Shown here one piece after another: positions 17,511-26,560 of a stretch of DNA of 64,000 nt. Position 1 is the first letter of the stretch. Each line of letters begins with the position of its first letter. This stretch comes from Desulfovibrio sp. TomC (GTDB taxonomy: Bacteria > Desulfobacterota > Desulfovibrionia > Desulfovibrionales > Desulfovibrionaceae). The notes below the pieces were generated by a model. The model did no database searches. It saw only the letters and a list, made by a program, of their open reading frames with translations, and was not told the origin of the DNA. A program made the position numbers and the translations under genes. The stretch lies in assembly GCF_000801335.2 (NCBI RefSeq), contig NZ_JSEH01000010.1, positions 124,001-188,000 of the forward strand, written 5' to 3'.

Positions 17511-17539
17511 TTTATAAACAACCAAACCCCGGCCCGCAA
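17511..17539 (-). promoter_or_regulatory. Promoter of the S24 repressor, likely producing a leaderless mRNA
   Basis: Minus strand: -35 TTGCGG at 17534-17539, 17-bp spacer, -10 TATAAA at 17511-17516. Only seven bases separate the -10 box from the ATG at 17503, so the mRNA would begin at or very near the start codon. Confidence 0.6.
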
Positions 17540-17676
17540 GTGTTTTTTTACGGCCAGGGCCATTTTTCGATTATTTTGCTGCCGCGCTAAAGACACCGGT
17601 CAAGACAGCCGAAAAGAGCAGCGACACAGGTTCTCGCCACGGCCGGGCCGGGGCAGCTTCGACAAGGAAGTCCGTT

Positions 17677-17859
17677 ATGAACGCACCTGCCAAGCACCAC
17701 CGCGCCAGAGGCGTCGCACTCGGCCATCAGGAAGATCCGGCCGAACGCGCCCAGCGCATCGAAGAGCTCAAGCGCCGCGTGGAATCAGGCACCTACCTGA
17801 TCCAGCGCTACGAGATCATCGAAGGCCTCCTCGACGCCCTGGCCACCGAAACCGACTAG
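17677..17859 (+). CDS. FlgM-like small protein (anti-sigma-28 family candidate)
   Basis: 60 residues, with AAGGAAG upstream of the ATG. The C-terminal half (RIEELKRRVESGTYLIQ... and IIEGLLDAL) fits the pattern of the sigma-28-binding half of FlgM: a basic helix, a 'sGtY' turn and a final amphipathic helix. FlgM proteins are usually 85-100 residues, so this copy is short at the N terminus. It is divergent from the S24 repressor, and no flagellar genes are nearby. Identification is by pattern and is tentative. Confidence 0.6.
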   Translation: MNAPAKHHRARGVALGHQEDPAERAQRIEELKRRVESGTYLIQRYEIIEGLLDALATETD

Positions 17860-17934
17860 GACGATTTCCGTCTTTTGCCGGCGCTCTCGGCCCATGCTCC
17901 AGGCTCTATCGCATACACGGTTTCCTCTCGCAAC

Positions 17935-18804
17935 TTACTCCGCCTCGCCCCCTAAAAGCAGGCCGACGGCGTCGTCCAGGGTCCAGGGCGCATCGAGTCG
18001 GGCCGTGAAGGCCGGACAGTCGATGCCGGCGCAGTGCAGAAAAAGCCGCTCCCCCGCCTGACCATATCCGTAGAGCGGGTCACCCACCAATGGATGGCCC
18101 AGATAAGCCAGATGGGCGCGGATCTGATGGCGCGCCCCTTTGTTGATGACGCAGCGGAAAAGGGTTGCCCCGCCGCTGGCGGTCAGGGCCTCCACATCGG
18201 TCATGCGCAGGGAGTCAACCGACAGGCGCGCCAGCACCCGGGTCTTGCGGCGATCGGCCGCGTCCAGTTCGTTTTCCACCCGAAAAAACCCCTGCGTCTC
18301 GCCCCAGCCAACGGCCATATAGGTCTTGACCACCCGGCCCGACTCTTCCATGTCCCGGTACGCTTGCGCCGCCTCATCGGAAAAGGCCACGGGCAAAAGC
18401 CCGGTGGTCAGCCGGTCCAGACGCGAGAGGAGCACCAGCGGCCGGCCCGGGAAGATCGCCGGCAACAGGTTCTCGACGCTTTCGCCGCCGCCGTGGGCCA
18501 AAGACGAGGTATTGAGTCCGGCCGGCTTGGCCACGACGGCGTAGTCGCCGACGGCCATGACCACCGGCACGTCGGCCGGACCAAAAGCCGCTTCCCGGAC
18601 AACCGGGGACACGATGAGTTCCTGTCCGGGCCGCACCCGGTAGCCGCACGGTTTGTCCCGTCCGTCCACGGTCACAGCCCCGGATTCCACCAGCCGCCGC
18701 CGGCCGCGAAGCCCGGTGTCGGGCAAAAGCAGTTCCAATACCCGGTCGAGGCGCCAGCCGTCGGCTGTGGCCGGAATCGTCAGTTTGTCAGTTTCCTTGT
18801 GCAT
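17935..18804 (-). CDS. RluA-family RNA pseudouridine synthase
   Basis: 289 residues from the ATG at 18804. An S4-like RNA-binding segment (about 10-75) precedes the catalytic domain. The motif SRLDRLTTGLLPVA (about residue 137) holds the catalytic aspartate of the RluA family; the later KGARHQIRAHLAYLGHPLVGD stretch region is also conserved. The enzyme isomerises uridine to pseudouridine in rRNA or tRNA; which site cannot be told. It converges with the FlgM-like gene and is divergent from addA. Confidence 0.9.
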   Translation of the reverse strand: MHKETDKLTIPATADGWRLDRVLELLLPDTGLRGRRRLVESGAVTVDGRDKPCGYRVRPGQELIVSPVVREAAFGPADVPVVMAVGDYAVVAKPAGLNTSSLAHGGGESVENLLPAIFPGRPLVLLSRLDRLTTGLLPVAFSDEAAQAYRDMEESGRVVKTYMAVGWGETQGFFRVENELDAADRRKTRVLARLSVDSLRMTDVEALTASGGATLFRCVINKGARHQIRAHLAYLGHPLVGDPLYGYGQAGERLFLHCAGIDCPAFTARLDAPWTLDDAVGLLLGGEAE

Positions 18805-18906
18805 CCGCCTATCATAGGCTTCGCCCGGCCAAGCGCAAGGGCTGCGACATTGCGCCTGGGGCCGGTTCCAGGTAGTTTTACGTTCATTTTCGCAAGGAGC
18901 CGTCCC

Positions 18907-21900
18907 ATGCTCATCCAGGTCAAGGCCTCGGCCGGGTCGGGCAAGACCCATGCCCTGACCCACCGCTTTCTCTCCCTCGTCCTTGGGGCCAGCCGCGACC
19001 TGCCCCGGGCCTGCGGCGACCTGGGCGACGCCGCCTATGCCGTGCCGGACATCCTGGCGGTGACGTTTACCAACAAGGCCGCCGCTGAAATGCGCGAGCG
19101 GGTCATCGAGGCGCTCAAAAAAATGGCCCTGGGCCAGGCCGGCGGCAGCGCCCGGGACCGGACCACGGCCCGGCGCGAACTGGAATCGCTCCTGATCCAC
19201 GCCCAGCGCCTCAATATCCGGACCATCGACAGCCTGCTCTATCTCATGGCCCGGGTGTTCGCCCTGGAGCTGGGCCTGCGCCCGGATTTCGAGCCGTGTT
19301 TCGACGACAAGGGCATCTTAAACGACCTCTACGACCGGCTGGCCGCCACCCTGCCGGCCGATCCGGGGCTGGCCCGCCAGTTTTCCGAGGCGGCCGGGGC
19401 GCTTTTTGGCCGCACCAAGGGTTTTTTGCCCACCCAGTCCTTCCGCGAACAACTGCTGGCCGTGGCCGGCCATCTCCTGGCCGATCCCGGCTGCAGCAGC
19501 GTCGAGGCCGACACCCTGCGCCTGGGCCTGACCAGACGGCTCGGAGCCGTGCAAAACGCGGCCGGGGCCGTCCTGCTGGCCCTGGACAAGGCCGGCCTTA
19601 CCGGGAGTTCCAATTTCCTGACCTTCCTGCGCAAATGCCGGGACTGCGACAATGCCGCCGCCCTTCCCACCTCGGTCTTTGCCGCCAAGGCCTCCCTGAC
19701 CGAGTGTGTGCTCAAGGCCTCACGCGACCGGATCACACCCGATCTGGAGCGCCTCTATGCCGCCCTGTCGGCAGCCCACGCCGTCTGTCGCCGGGAGGCC
19801 CCGGTCCTGCTCGGGGCCATGGGTCTGGCCCCGTTTCTGATTCTGGCCCGGCGGCTGGCCGAAGATTTCCCAAGCTACCTGGCCCGAATGCGGATGCTGC
19901 CCCAGTCCCAGTGGGCGCGCCTCGTGGCGGCCCGGCTAGCCGGCGAAGACGGCGTGCCCGACGCCTGGTGTCGCATGGGTTCGGGGCTGGCCCATATGCT
20001 TATTGACGAGTTCCAGGACACGGCCAGGAGCCAATGGGCGGTGCTGCGGCTTTTGGCCCTGGAAAGTCTGGCCCGCGGCGGCAGCCTCTATCTGGTCGGC
20101 GACGTCAAGCAGGCCATCTACGGCTGGCGCGGCGGCGACGCCGCCCTGTTTGACGAGGCCCCGGCCGATCCCGACCTGTGCGCCGTGGCCGCGCCCATGC
20201 GCGACGCCCTGCCCCACAACTGGCGAAGCGCCCCGGCCATTGTCGGGGTCAACAACCGCTTTTTTGCGCCGCTGGCCGATCCGGCGCAGGCCCGGCAGAC
20301 GGCCGAGGCCCTGCTTGGCCCGGATCTGGCCGAGGCCGCGCCGGATCTGGCCGACGCCCTCAGACGGGCCTTTGCCGGAGCGGCCCAGGACGTGCCCGAC
20401 GCCTACGCCGGCCCCCCGGGCCATGTGCGGGTCACGGCCCTGCCGGCCGAGGCCGTCGAGGACTATGACGCCGCTGCCCGGGAGACCCTGCTGGCCCTGC
20501 TTTGCGACGAACTGCTCCCCCGCCACGGGGCCGGGGGCGTGGCCGTGCTCACCCGCACCAATCCCCAGGCTGGGCGCGTGGCTTCCTGGCTGGTGGACGC
20601 CGGCATCGAAGTGGTGACGGAAAACAGCCTGCGGCTGGCCGACCATCCGCTGATCCGCCAGCTGGCCGCCATGCTGGCCTTTCTGGATTATCCGCCGGAC
20701 AGCCTGTCCTTTTGGGCCTTTGTCTCGGGCCAGGAGCTTTTCGGCGATCTCTCGGGCATCGGCCGCGAGGAGCTGGCCGGCTGGCTGGCCGGGCTGCCGC
20801 GCCGGGCCTCGCTGTCCCTGGCCTTTGCCGCCCGCTGGCCCGAGGTCTGGCAACGGCTCATCCGCCCCTATCTGCGCCAGACCGGACTGGCCGGATCCTA
20901 TGACATCCTGCGCTCGGTAGTGACCGGCTACCGTCTGCTGACGCGCCGGCCCGGGGACGAGGCCTTTGTGCGCCGCTTCCTGGAAATCGCCTACCTGGCC
21001 GAAAACGACGGCCGGGCTTCCATCTCCGCTTTCCTGGAATTCTGGAACGAACACGGCGAGGACGAAAAGGTCCCCCAGCCCGAAAATACCGGGGCTGTGC
21101 GGGTCATGACCATCCACAAGGCCAAGGGGCTGCAGTTTCCGGCCGTGGTCGTCCCCTACCACCATTTCCATACCGACAACCGCCGCCCCGAACTGGTCTC
21201 GGCCACGCTGCCCGAGGGCACGTTGCTCGTCCCGGACCAGCCCGGCCTGGGGCCGGCCTATGCAGGAAGGCGGGCCAGGGAGCTGGCCGAACAGCTCCAC
21301 TTGCTCTACGTGGCCTGGACCCGGCCGCAAATCGAACTGCATGCCTTCGTGCCCGGCCACGGCCCCTTGCGCGACAAGGCCGCCTATCCGCTGCCCCGGG
21401 CCATGGCCGTCCTTTTTGCCGCCTTTGGCAACGACCCGGCCGACGGCACGCCGATCCGCATCGGCGCGCCGCCCGAGGCCCCGGCCAGGGTCGGGACCGC
21501 CTGCCCGGCTCCCGCCGACCTCCGGCCGGCCCTGGTCGATCCCGAGCCGCCGCTGTCCTGGCTGCCGCGGCTCAAGGTCTACCGCAACGCCGCCCGGGAC
21601 ATCCGCGACGCCATGCGCTTTACCGAAAAGCGGCGCGGCGAACTGGCCCACCTGGCGGCCGAAGGTTTTGTGCGGGCCGGATTTCTCCCGGGCGATCCCC
21701 GGCCGGCCGCAGCCAAAGCCGTGGGGCAAGCCCTTGGCCCGGCCCGCCTGGATGCCCGGCTGCGCAACCGTCTGGCCGGTGAATTCACCGACATGCTTCT
21801 GTGGCTGGCCGGGCTGCCGGAAATCGCCCCAACCCTGGCCGCCGGCTACTGCGAACGCGACATCCTGGCCGAAGACGGCGAGCGCCACCGGCCCGACCTT

Positions 21901-22092
21901 TTTACCGCTTCTCCGTCCGGCATCACCGTGGCCGATTTCAAGACCGGCCGTCCCGACGCCGCCCACGAGGCCCAGGTCCGCCGCTATTGCCGCCTCATCC
22001 GCCGCCTGCCCGGACTGGCCGAGGCCCCGGCCGCCGGCTTCCTCGTCTACCTCGACCGCCGGGAGTGCCGCCCCGTGGAGTGCGCCTCATGA
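18907..22092 (+). CDS. addA: AddA-type helicase-nuclease (UvrD/RecB family)
   Basis: 1061 residues from the ATG at 18907 (AAGGAG upstream). A frame reading further upstream is antisense to the pseudouridine synthase gene. Walker A ASAGSGKTHAL is at residues 7-17, at the very N terminus as in AddA. The helicase motif IDEFQDTA lies near residue 367, the GDVKQAIYGWRGGD motif near 400, and TIHKAKGLQFPAVVVP near 736. The C terminus carries a PD-(D/E)XK nuclease motif (VADFKTGRP, about residue 1010). Together with AddB it should process double-strand breaks for RecA loading. The next gene overlaps by ATGA. Confidence 0.92.
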   Translation: MLIQVKASAGSGKTHALTHRFLSLVLGASRDLPRACGDLGDAAYAVPDILAVTFTNKAAAEMRERVIEALKKMALGQAGGSARDRTTARRELESLLIHAQRLNIRTIDSLLYLMARVFALELGLRPDFEPCFDDKGILNDLYDRLAATLPADPGLARQFSEAAGALFGRTKGFLPTQSFREQLLAVAGHLLADPGCSSVEADTLRLGLTRRLGAVQNAAGAVLLALDKAGLTGSSNFLTFLRKCRDCDNAAALPTSVFAAKASLTECVLKASRDRITPDLERLYAALSAAHAVCRREAPVLLGAMGLAPFLILARRLAEDFPSYLARMRMLPQSQWARLVAARLAGEDGVPDAWCRMGSGLAHMLIDEFQDTARSQWAVLRLLALESLARGGSLYLVGDVKQAIYGWRGGDAALFDEAPADPDLCAVAAPMRDALPHNWRSAPAIVGVNNRFFAPLADPAQARQTAEALLGPDLAEAAPDLADALRRAFAGAAQDVPDAYAGPPGHVRVTALPAEAVEDYDAAARETLLALLCDELLPRHGAGGVAVLTRTNPQAGRVASWLVDAGIEVVTENSLRLADHPLIRQLAAMLAFLDYPPDSLSFWAFVSGQELFGDLSGIGREELAGWLAGLPRRASLSLAFAARWPEVWQRLIRPYLRQTGLAGSYDILRSVVTGYRLLTRRPGDEAFVRRFLEIAYLAENDGRASISAFLEFWNEHGEDEKVPQPENTGAVRVMTIHKAKGLQFPAVVVPYHHFHTDNRRPELVSATLPEGTLLVPDQPGLGPAYAGRRARELAEQLHLLYVAWTRPQIELHAFVPGHGPLRDKAAYPLPRAMAVLFAAFGNDPADGTPIRIGAPPEAPARVGTACPAPADLRPALVDPEPPLSWLPRLKVYRNAARDIRDAMRFTEKRRGELAHLAAEGFVRAGFLPGDPRPAAAKAVGQALGPARLDARLRNRLAGEFTDMLLWLAGLPEIAPTLAAGYCERDILAEDGERHRPDLFTASPSGITVADFKTGRPDAAHEAQVRRYCRLIRRLPGLAEAPAAGFLVYLDRRECRPVECAS

Positions 22093-25052
22093 AACCCGTC
22101 AGCATCATTCCCTGGACCGAGGAGTTTTTCGCCGGACTGGCCGAGCGTCTCGTGGCCGCGACCGGCGGCGATTTCCGCGACGTGTTGGTGCTTTTCCCCC
22201 TGCGCCGGGCCGCCCGGCATCTGTGCGACCGGCTGGCCGCCATGCCGGACCTGCCAAAGCCGCTGCTGCTGCCGGAAATCGCGGCCGTGGGCGAGTGGAC
22301 GGCCGGCCTGGGGGCCTCCTTTGCCGCCGACCCGCCGGTCATGCTCGACGCCCTGGACCGGGTGGCCATCCTCCACGACATCGTGGCCGGTCTGGCCGCC
22401 GAGACCGGGGAAGAAAGCGATTTTCCCACCGACATCACCAGTTTTTTCCCCTGGGGCCTGGAACTGGCCGAACTCATGGAGGAGCTGTTCCGCCAGGGCG
22501 TGCCCGGCCGGGATCTGGCCCACATGGAGGGGCAGGTGCTGCTGCCGGCCGCCGCCCTGTTGGCCCGGCTCGGGACCATCCACGACCGCTACCGCGAGCG
22601 CCTGACCGCCGAAGGCCTGGGCACGCCGGGATTGTGCGCCGCCCTGGCCGCCGAACACGCCCCGGACATTGCCGCCCGGTTGGCCGGCCGGCGCATCTTT
22701 GCCTGCGGCTTTGCCGTGCTGTCCGGGGCCGAAAAAAAGGTCTTTCACGGCCTGTGGAAAAAGGACCTCCTGGAACTGGTCTGGCACGCCGACCCGGCCC
22801 TGGCCGACGGCGGCCGGCCGGTCCATTTCGCCTGCCGGGAGCAGGAACGGTGGCTGCGGGACTGGAAGGCCCGGGCCACGGTCGTCACTGCCGGCAAGGC
22901 CCGCCGGCTTCGCGCCAAGGCCGACCCGACCCGGGCCACGTTGATGCTCGACGCCGACGCCGCCAACCTGTCCTCGAAAAAACTGCGTTTCATCGAAGCC
23001 CACGATCTCCATGCGGAATTAAAAGCCCTGGAAGAGCAGCTCGCCCAGGCCCCGGACCTCGACGCCACGGCCATCGTCCTGCCCGACACCGGACTGCTTT
23101 CCCCGGTGCTCCACATCCTGCCGCAAAAAGACGTCAACATCTCCATGGGCTATCCGTTGGCCCGCTCGTCCCTGGCCAGGCTTTTGGAGACCATCCTCGG
23201 CCTCCAGGAAACCCGTCTGGCCGCCGGGCGCTACCACTGGCGCGAACTGGTGGCCCTTTTGCGCCATCCCTACCTCAAAATGCTGCGCGTCGGGGCCAGC
23301 GAACCCCTGCGAACCGTCTTTCACAGCCTGGAGGCGGCCATTCGCCAGGGCGGGGCCTACGTGGATCCCTTTGCCCTGTCCCTGGCCGGCAACGAGGACG
23401 ACAATCCGCCGGCCCCCGAGGTCCTGGCCCTGGCCGGACAGGCGCTCGCCGCCTGCCTCACCGCCTTTGAGGCCGTGGATACTCCGCGCGCCCTGGGCAA
23501 TGCCCTGACCGGACTGGCCGAACTGCTCCTTGATCCCGACCATGCCGGCGACGCCTGGGAGCGGTTTCTGATCGACGCCGAATGCCTGTTCCGGCTGGCC
23601 TCGGACGTCATCCCGACCCTGACCACCGGCCGGCTGGCCGACGCCGTCCTGCCGACGCCAACGCTCTTTGCCCTGCTGCGCCGCCTGCTGGCCGACGAGC
23701 GCGCCCCCTTCGAGGCCGAGCCGCTGACCGGCCTGCAGGTCCTGGGCGTGCTGGAGACGCGCCTTTTGTCGTTTAAGCGGGTGTTTCTCCTGGACGCCGT
23801 GGAGGACAAGATTCCCGGCGCGCCGCGCTACGACGCCCTGCTCCCGGACACCCTGCGCCGCCTGCTCGATCTGCCCGACTCCCGGGAGAGCGACATCGTG
23901 GCCGCCTACAACCTCTACCGGCTCTTTTTCGGGGCCGGCGAGATCACCGTGCTCTACCGCACCGGGGCCGCCGGCACCGGGCTTTTCGAGGACAAGCCGA
24001 GCCGCAGCCGGTTTGTGGAGCAGCTGCTTTGGGAGGAGGAAAAACGCCTTGGCCGGGTCCTGGTCGCCGGCGAAGACCCGGTCTCCATCGTGCGTCTGCC
24101 GCCCTGCCCCATTCCCCACGGCGACCCGTCCATGCCGGTTACGGCCGAGGTGGCCGCACGGCTGGCCGCCTATCTGGCCGACAAACGCCTCTCGGCCACC
24201 TTTTTCGATACCTACCTCGCCTGTCCGCTGCGTTTTTTCTACCGCTACCTCTCGCCCCTGGCCGCGCTGGACGAAGTGGCCGAAGACGGCAACCGGGCGG
24301 CGGTCGGCGAGGTGGTCCATGCCGTGCTGCGGGAGTATTTCACGCCCTTTCTCGGCCGCGACATCGACGGCGCCGACCTCGACCCGGTCGAACTGGCCGA
24401 CTGCTACGAGCGCCACATGCGGGCCAGTCCGGCCTATGCCGCCCTGCCCCCGGACGGCCAGCTCCTGCTTCTGCGCACAGGCCGGGCGCGGCTGGCCGAA
24501 GCGGCAGCGGCCACCCCGCGCACCACGCCCCTGGCCCTGGAAACGGAACTCGTGGCCAGCCTGGACGTGGACGCCCGCAGCTACCCGCTGGCCGGTCGGG
24601 CCGATCGCATCGACCAGCGTCCGGACGGCGTCATCATTTTGGATTACAAGACCGGCGGGCTGTCCGCGCCGAAAAATGCGGTCTGGACCGATGAGGCCTT
24701 GTGGGATCGGGTGGCCCAAAGCACCGGACTGGTGGTCGACGACAGTCTTTTGGAAACCCTGTCCAGACGCCTGGGGAGCGTGCAATTGCCGCTGTACTGC
24801 TGGCTCTATGCGACCAGCCGGGGCGAAGTCCCGGCCGACGCCGCCTTTGTGGAACTGCGCGACCGGGGCCAGGAGCGGCCCCTGTTTGGTCCGCGCCTGG
24901 ACCCGGAGGCCAGAACCGAGGCCATCGTACGCAACACGCCCCGGCTCCTGGCCTATCTCATCCGCAGCCTGCGCGCCGCCAGCCGCTTTGTCCCGCGCCC
25001 CGACGAGCGTCGCTGCCCGTACTGCGAATATAAGACCGCCTGTCAGGCCTGA
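22089..25052 (+). CDS. addB: AddB-type helicase-like nuclease with iron-sulfur cysteines
   Basis: 987 residues from the ATG at 22089, which overlaps the addA stop. The N-terminal helicase-like region has VLVLFPLRRAARHL where a Walker A would be, so no ATP-binding loop is visible. The C-terminal nuclease has ILDYKTGG (about residue 850) and four cysteines: Cys712 (in CPLRFFYRY) and Cys976, Cys979 and Cys985 (in CPYCEYKTAC). This C...CxxCx5C pattern is that of the AddB/Dna2 iron-sulfur cluster. Partner of AddA in double-strand break resection. Confidence 0.9.
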   Translation: MKPVSIIPWTEEFFAGLAERLVAATGGDFRDVLVLFPLRRAARHLCDRLAAMPDLPKPLLLPEIAAVGEWTAGLGASFAADPPVMLDALDRVAILHDIVAGLAAETGEESDFPTDITSFFPWGLELAELMEELFRQGVPGRDLAHMEGQVLLPAAALLARLGTIHDRYRERLTAEGLGTPGLCAALAAEHAPDIAARLAGRRIFACGFAVLSGAEKKVFHGLWKKDLLELVWHADPALADGGRPVHFACREQERWLRDWKARATVVTAGKARRLRAKADPTRATLMLDADAANLSSKKLRFIEAHDLHAELKALEEQLAQAPDLDATAIVLPDTGLLSPVLHILPQKDVNISMGYPLARSSLARLLETILGLQETRLAAGRYHWRELVALLRHPYLKMLRVGASEPLRTVFHSLEAAIRQGGAYVDPFALSLAGNEDDNPPAPEVLALAGQALAACLTAFEAVDTPRALGNALTGLAELLLDPDHAGDAWERFLIDAECLFRLASDVIPTLTTGRLADAVLPTPTLFALLRRLLADERAPFEAEPLTGLQVLGVLETRLLSFKRVFLLDAVEDKIPGAPRYDALLPDTLRRLLDLPDSRESDIVAAYNLYRLFFGAGEITVLYRTGAAGTGLFEDKPSRSRFVEQLLWEEEKRLGRVLVAGEDPVSIVRLPPCPIPHGDPSMPVTAEVAARLAAYLADKRLSATFFDTYLACPLRFFYRYLSPLAALDEVAEDGNRAAVGEVVHAVLREYFTPFLGRDIDGADLDPVELADCYERHMRASPAYAALPPDGQLLLLRTGRARLAEAAAATPRTTPLALETELVASLDVDARSYPLAGRADRIDQRPDGVIILDYKTGGLSAPKNAVWTDEALWDRVAQSTGLVVDDSLLETLSRRLGSVQLPLYCWLYATSRGEVPADAAFVELRDRGQERPLFGPRLDPEARTEAIVRNTPRLLAYLIRSLRAASRFVPRPDERRCPYCEYKTACQA

Positions 25053-25076
25053 TCCCGCAGCAGCCGCCATGGCCAC

Positions 25077-25110
25077 AAAAAAAACCGCCGCCCGGATACC
25101 CGGACGGCGG
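25077..25110 (-). terminator. Terminator for the secreted protein gene at 25143
   Basis: Hairpin with arms CCGCCG/CGGCGG (25085-25090 and 25105-25110) and an inner CCGG pair, followed on the minus strand by eight T (25077-25084). It lies 33 bases past the minus-strand stop; on the plus strand there is no U-tract, so addB does not obviously end here. Confidence 0.7.
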
Positions 25111-25142
25111 ACTGCCCCAAAAAAACGGCCGCACAGACGCAG

Positions 25143-25649
25143 CTAGTCGTCCAGAGTGTTTTCCTGCCCGTCGCCGTCGCCCTTGCCCGGACGCAGGGGT
25201 TCGAAATACAGCGCTGACTTGGTGGCCTTGGTGGCGGTGTTGTATTTGAGCTTCATCTTGATCTGCTTCTCGGGAAAATTCCAACGCATGACCGTCCATT
25301 CGCCTTCGTCCGTAGTCTTGGGCGTGCCGGCCAGCTTGCTCGTCACCTGTTTTATGATCTCGATGTCGTCATGCTCGGTCCGCATGACCCGGCTATACAG
25401 ATTCCCGTTTACGACGCCATACACGATTGTGGGGGCCAGACGTTCGTGGACGCCAAGCTTGCACGGACCGGTGAAATTGTAATAGGCGACGCCGTGATCT
25501 TCCTTGAACTTCACAAAATAGCCGCTGTCGTTCATTGTTGCCAGCGGCTTGCCGTACTGCGGCTTGGCACAATCGAATTCACCGGCTGATGCGACGGCGG
25601 CAAAAAGAAGTGTCGCCAACAGACAGGACGCCAGAAAACGGAACACCAT
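25143..25649 (-). CDS. Uncharacterised secreted protein
   Basis: 168 residues from the ATG at 25649, with GGAGG five bases upstream. A signal peptide spans about residues 1-21 (ending ASAGEFD). The mature region contains two cysteines and a pattern of short beta-rich segments but no family I recognise. It stands alone, with its own terminator, between addB and a TetR regulator. Function unknown. Confidence 0.7.
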   Translation of the reverse strand: MVFRFLASCLLATLLFAAVASAGEFDCAKPQYGKPLATMNDSGYFVKFKEDHGVAYYNFTGPCKLGVHERLAPTIVYGVVNGNLYSRVMRTEHDDIEIIKQVTSKLAGTPKTTDEGEWTVMRWNFPEKQIKMKLKYNTATKATKSALYFEPLRPGKGDGDGQENTLDD

Positions 25650-25770
25650 GACAGCCTCCATTGGTACGAGTACCGGACACCCATACGCCATATCGATTTC
25701 CTCAAATCGTAAAGGAAATGAAGGCTCAAGGCAAGGAGGCCGGGCCGAAATACATTCGGAGGAGCCGGCT

Positions 25771-26364
25771 TCAGGCCGCTTTCGTGACCGCCCGCGCTCC
25801 GGCCAGGGCATTCAGCATGGCCCGCAGATTCCTGGTTCTGGCCCGGACATGGGTCAGGCGCAGGCGCACCGTCCCGACCAGCACGCACACAATGCGCCGG
25901 GCCGTGTCCCCGTCGGCCTCGGGGCGCACCGAACCATCGAGGCGTCCCAGGAGCAACAGCACTTCGAACTGTTTGGCCACCCGGGCCGCCAACCGGCCAA
26001 GCTCCCGGCCGGCTTCCCCGCGGGCCAGCGACCCCGCCCTGGCCGGCGGACTGAAGATATCGCTATAGGCCGGCGGACGCGACTCCAGAAACCGGCTGTA
26101 GGCCTCGGCCAGACGCAGGATCATGGACAGACCCCGTTCGCCGGGCACAACCGGGCAACTGGCCTCAATGTGGGCAAAGAGTTCAGCCTGCACCCGGGCC
26201 AGCACGGCAGCCAACAACTCGTCGCGATTCTTGAAATGGCGGTATACCGAGCCGGGGGAGACTCCAAGCCGGCGCACGAGATCCCCTGTCCCGACGCCGT
26301 CGCAGCCGACCGCGTCAAAACGCCGTAGCGCCGTATCCACAAGCACCTGTCTGGACACGTCCAT
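25771..26364 (-). CDS. TetR-family transcriptional regulator
   Basis: 197 residues from the ATG at 26364, preceded by GGAGGAAGG. The N-terminal helix-turn-helix (about residues 15-50) shows VRRLGVSPGSVYRHFKNRDELL, the TetR signature. The C-terminal ligand domain has no recognisable match. It stands between the secreted protein gene and the Xer recombinase gene; the target is not evident, although the adjacent secreted protein gene is a candidate. Confidence 0.87.
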   Translation of the reverse strand: MDVSRQVLVDTALRRFDAVGCDGVGTGDLVRRLGVSPGSVYRHFKNRDELLAAVLARVQAELFAHIEASCPVVPGERGLSMILRLAEAYSRFLESRPPAYSDIFSPPARAGSLARGEAGRELGRLAARVAKQFEVLLLLGRLDGSVRPEADGDTARRIVCVLVGTVRLRLTHVRARTRNLRAMLNALAGARAVTKAA

Positions 26365-26560
26365 GTCCTTCCTCCGGTTGCTTTGCCTTCCAAACGGCCA
26401 ACACTTTTTGATGCATCTTCCATCTAGCCGTATTAGGCAGGACAGGCAATACAAAATCGATCCAGAGCAGGCACAAACACTGCAATTGGGAAGAACAGAA
26501 CAGCGCCTGGGTAAAAAAGCACCAGTCGTCCGTTGCCGCACTGCCGGATACGCAGTGGCT

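Noticed and set aside
19936-21966. 676-codon minus-strand frame
   Set aside because: It is antisense to addA and has no domain, start signal or neighbours; similar shadow frames occur opposite addB and copA.
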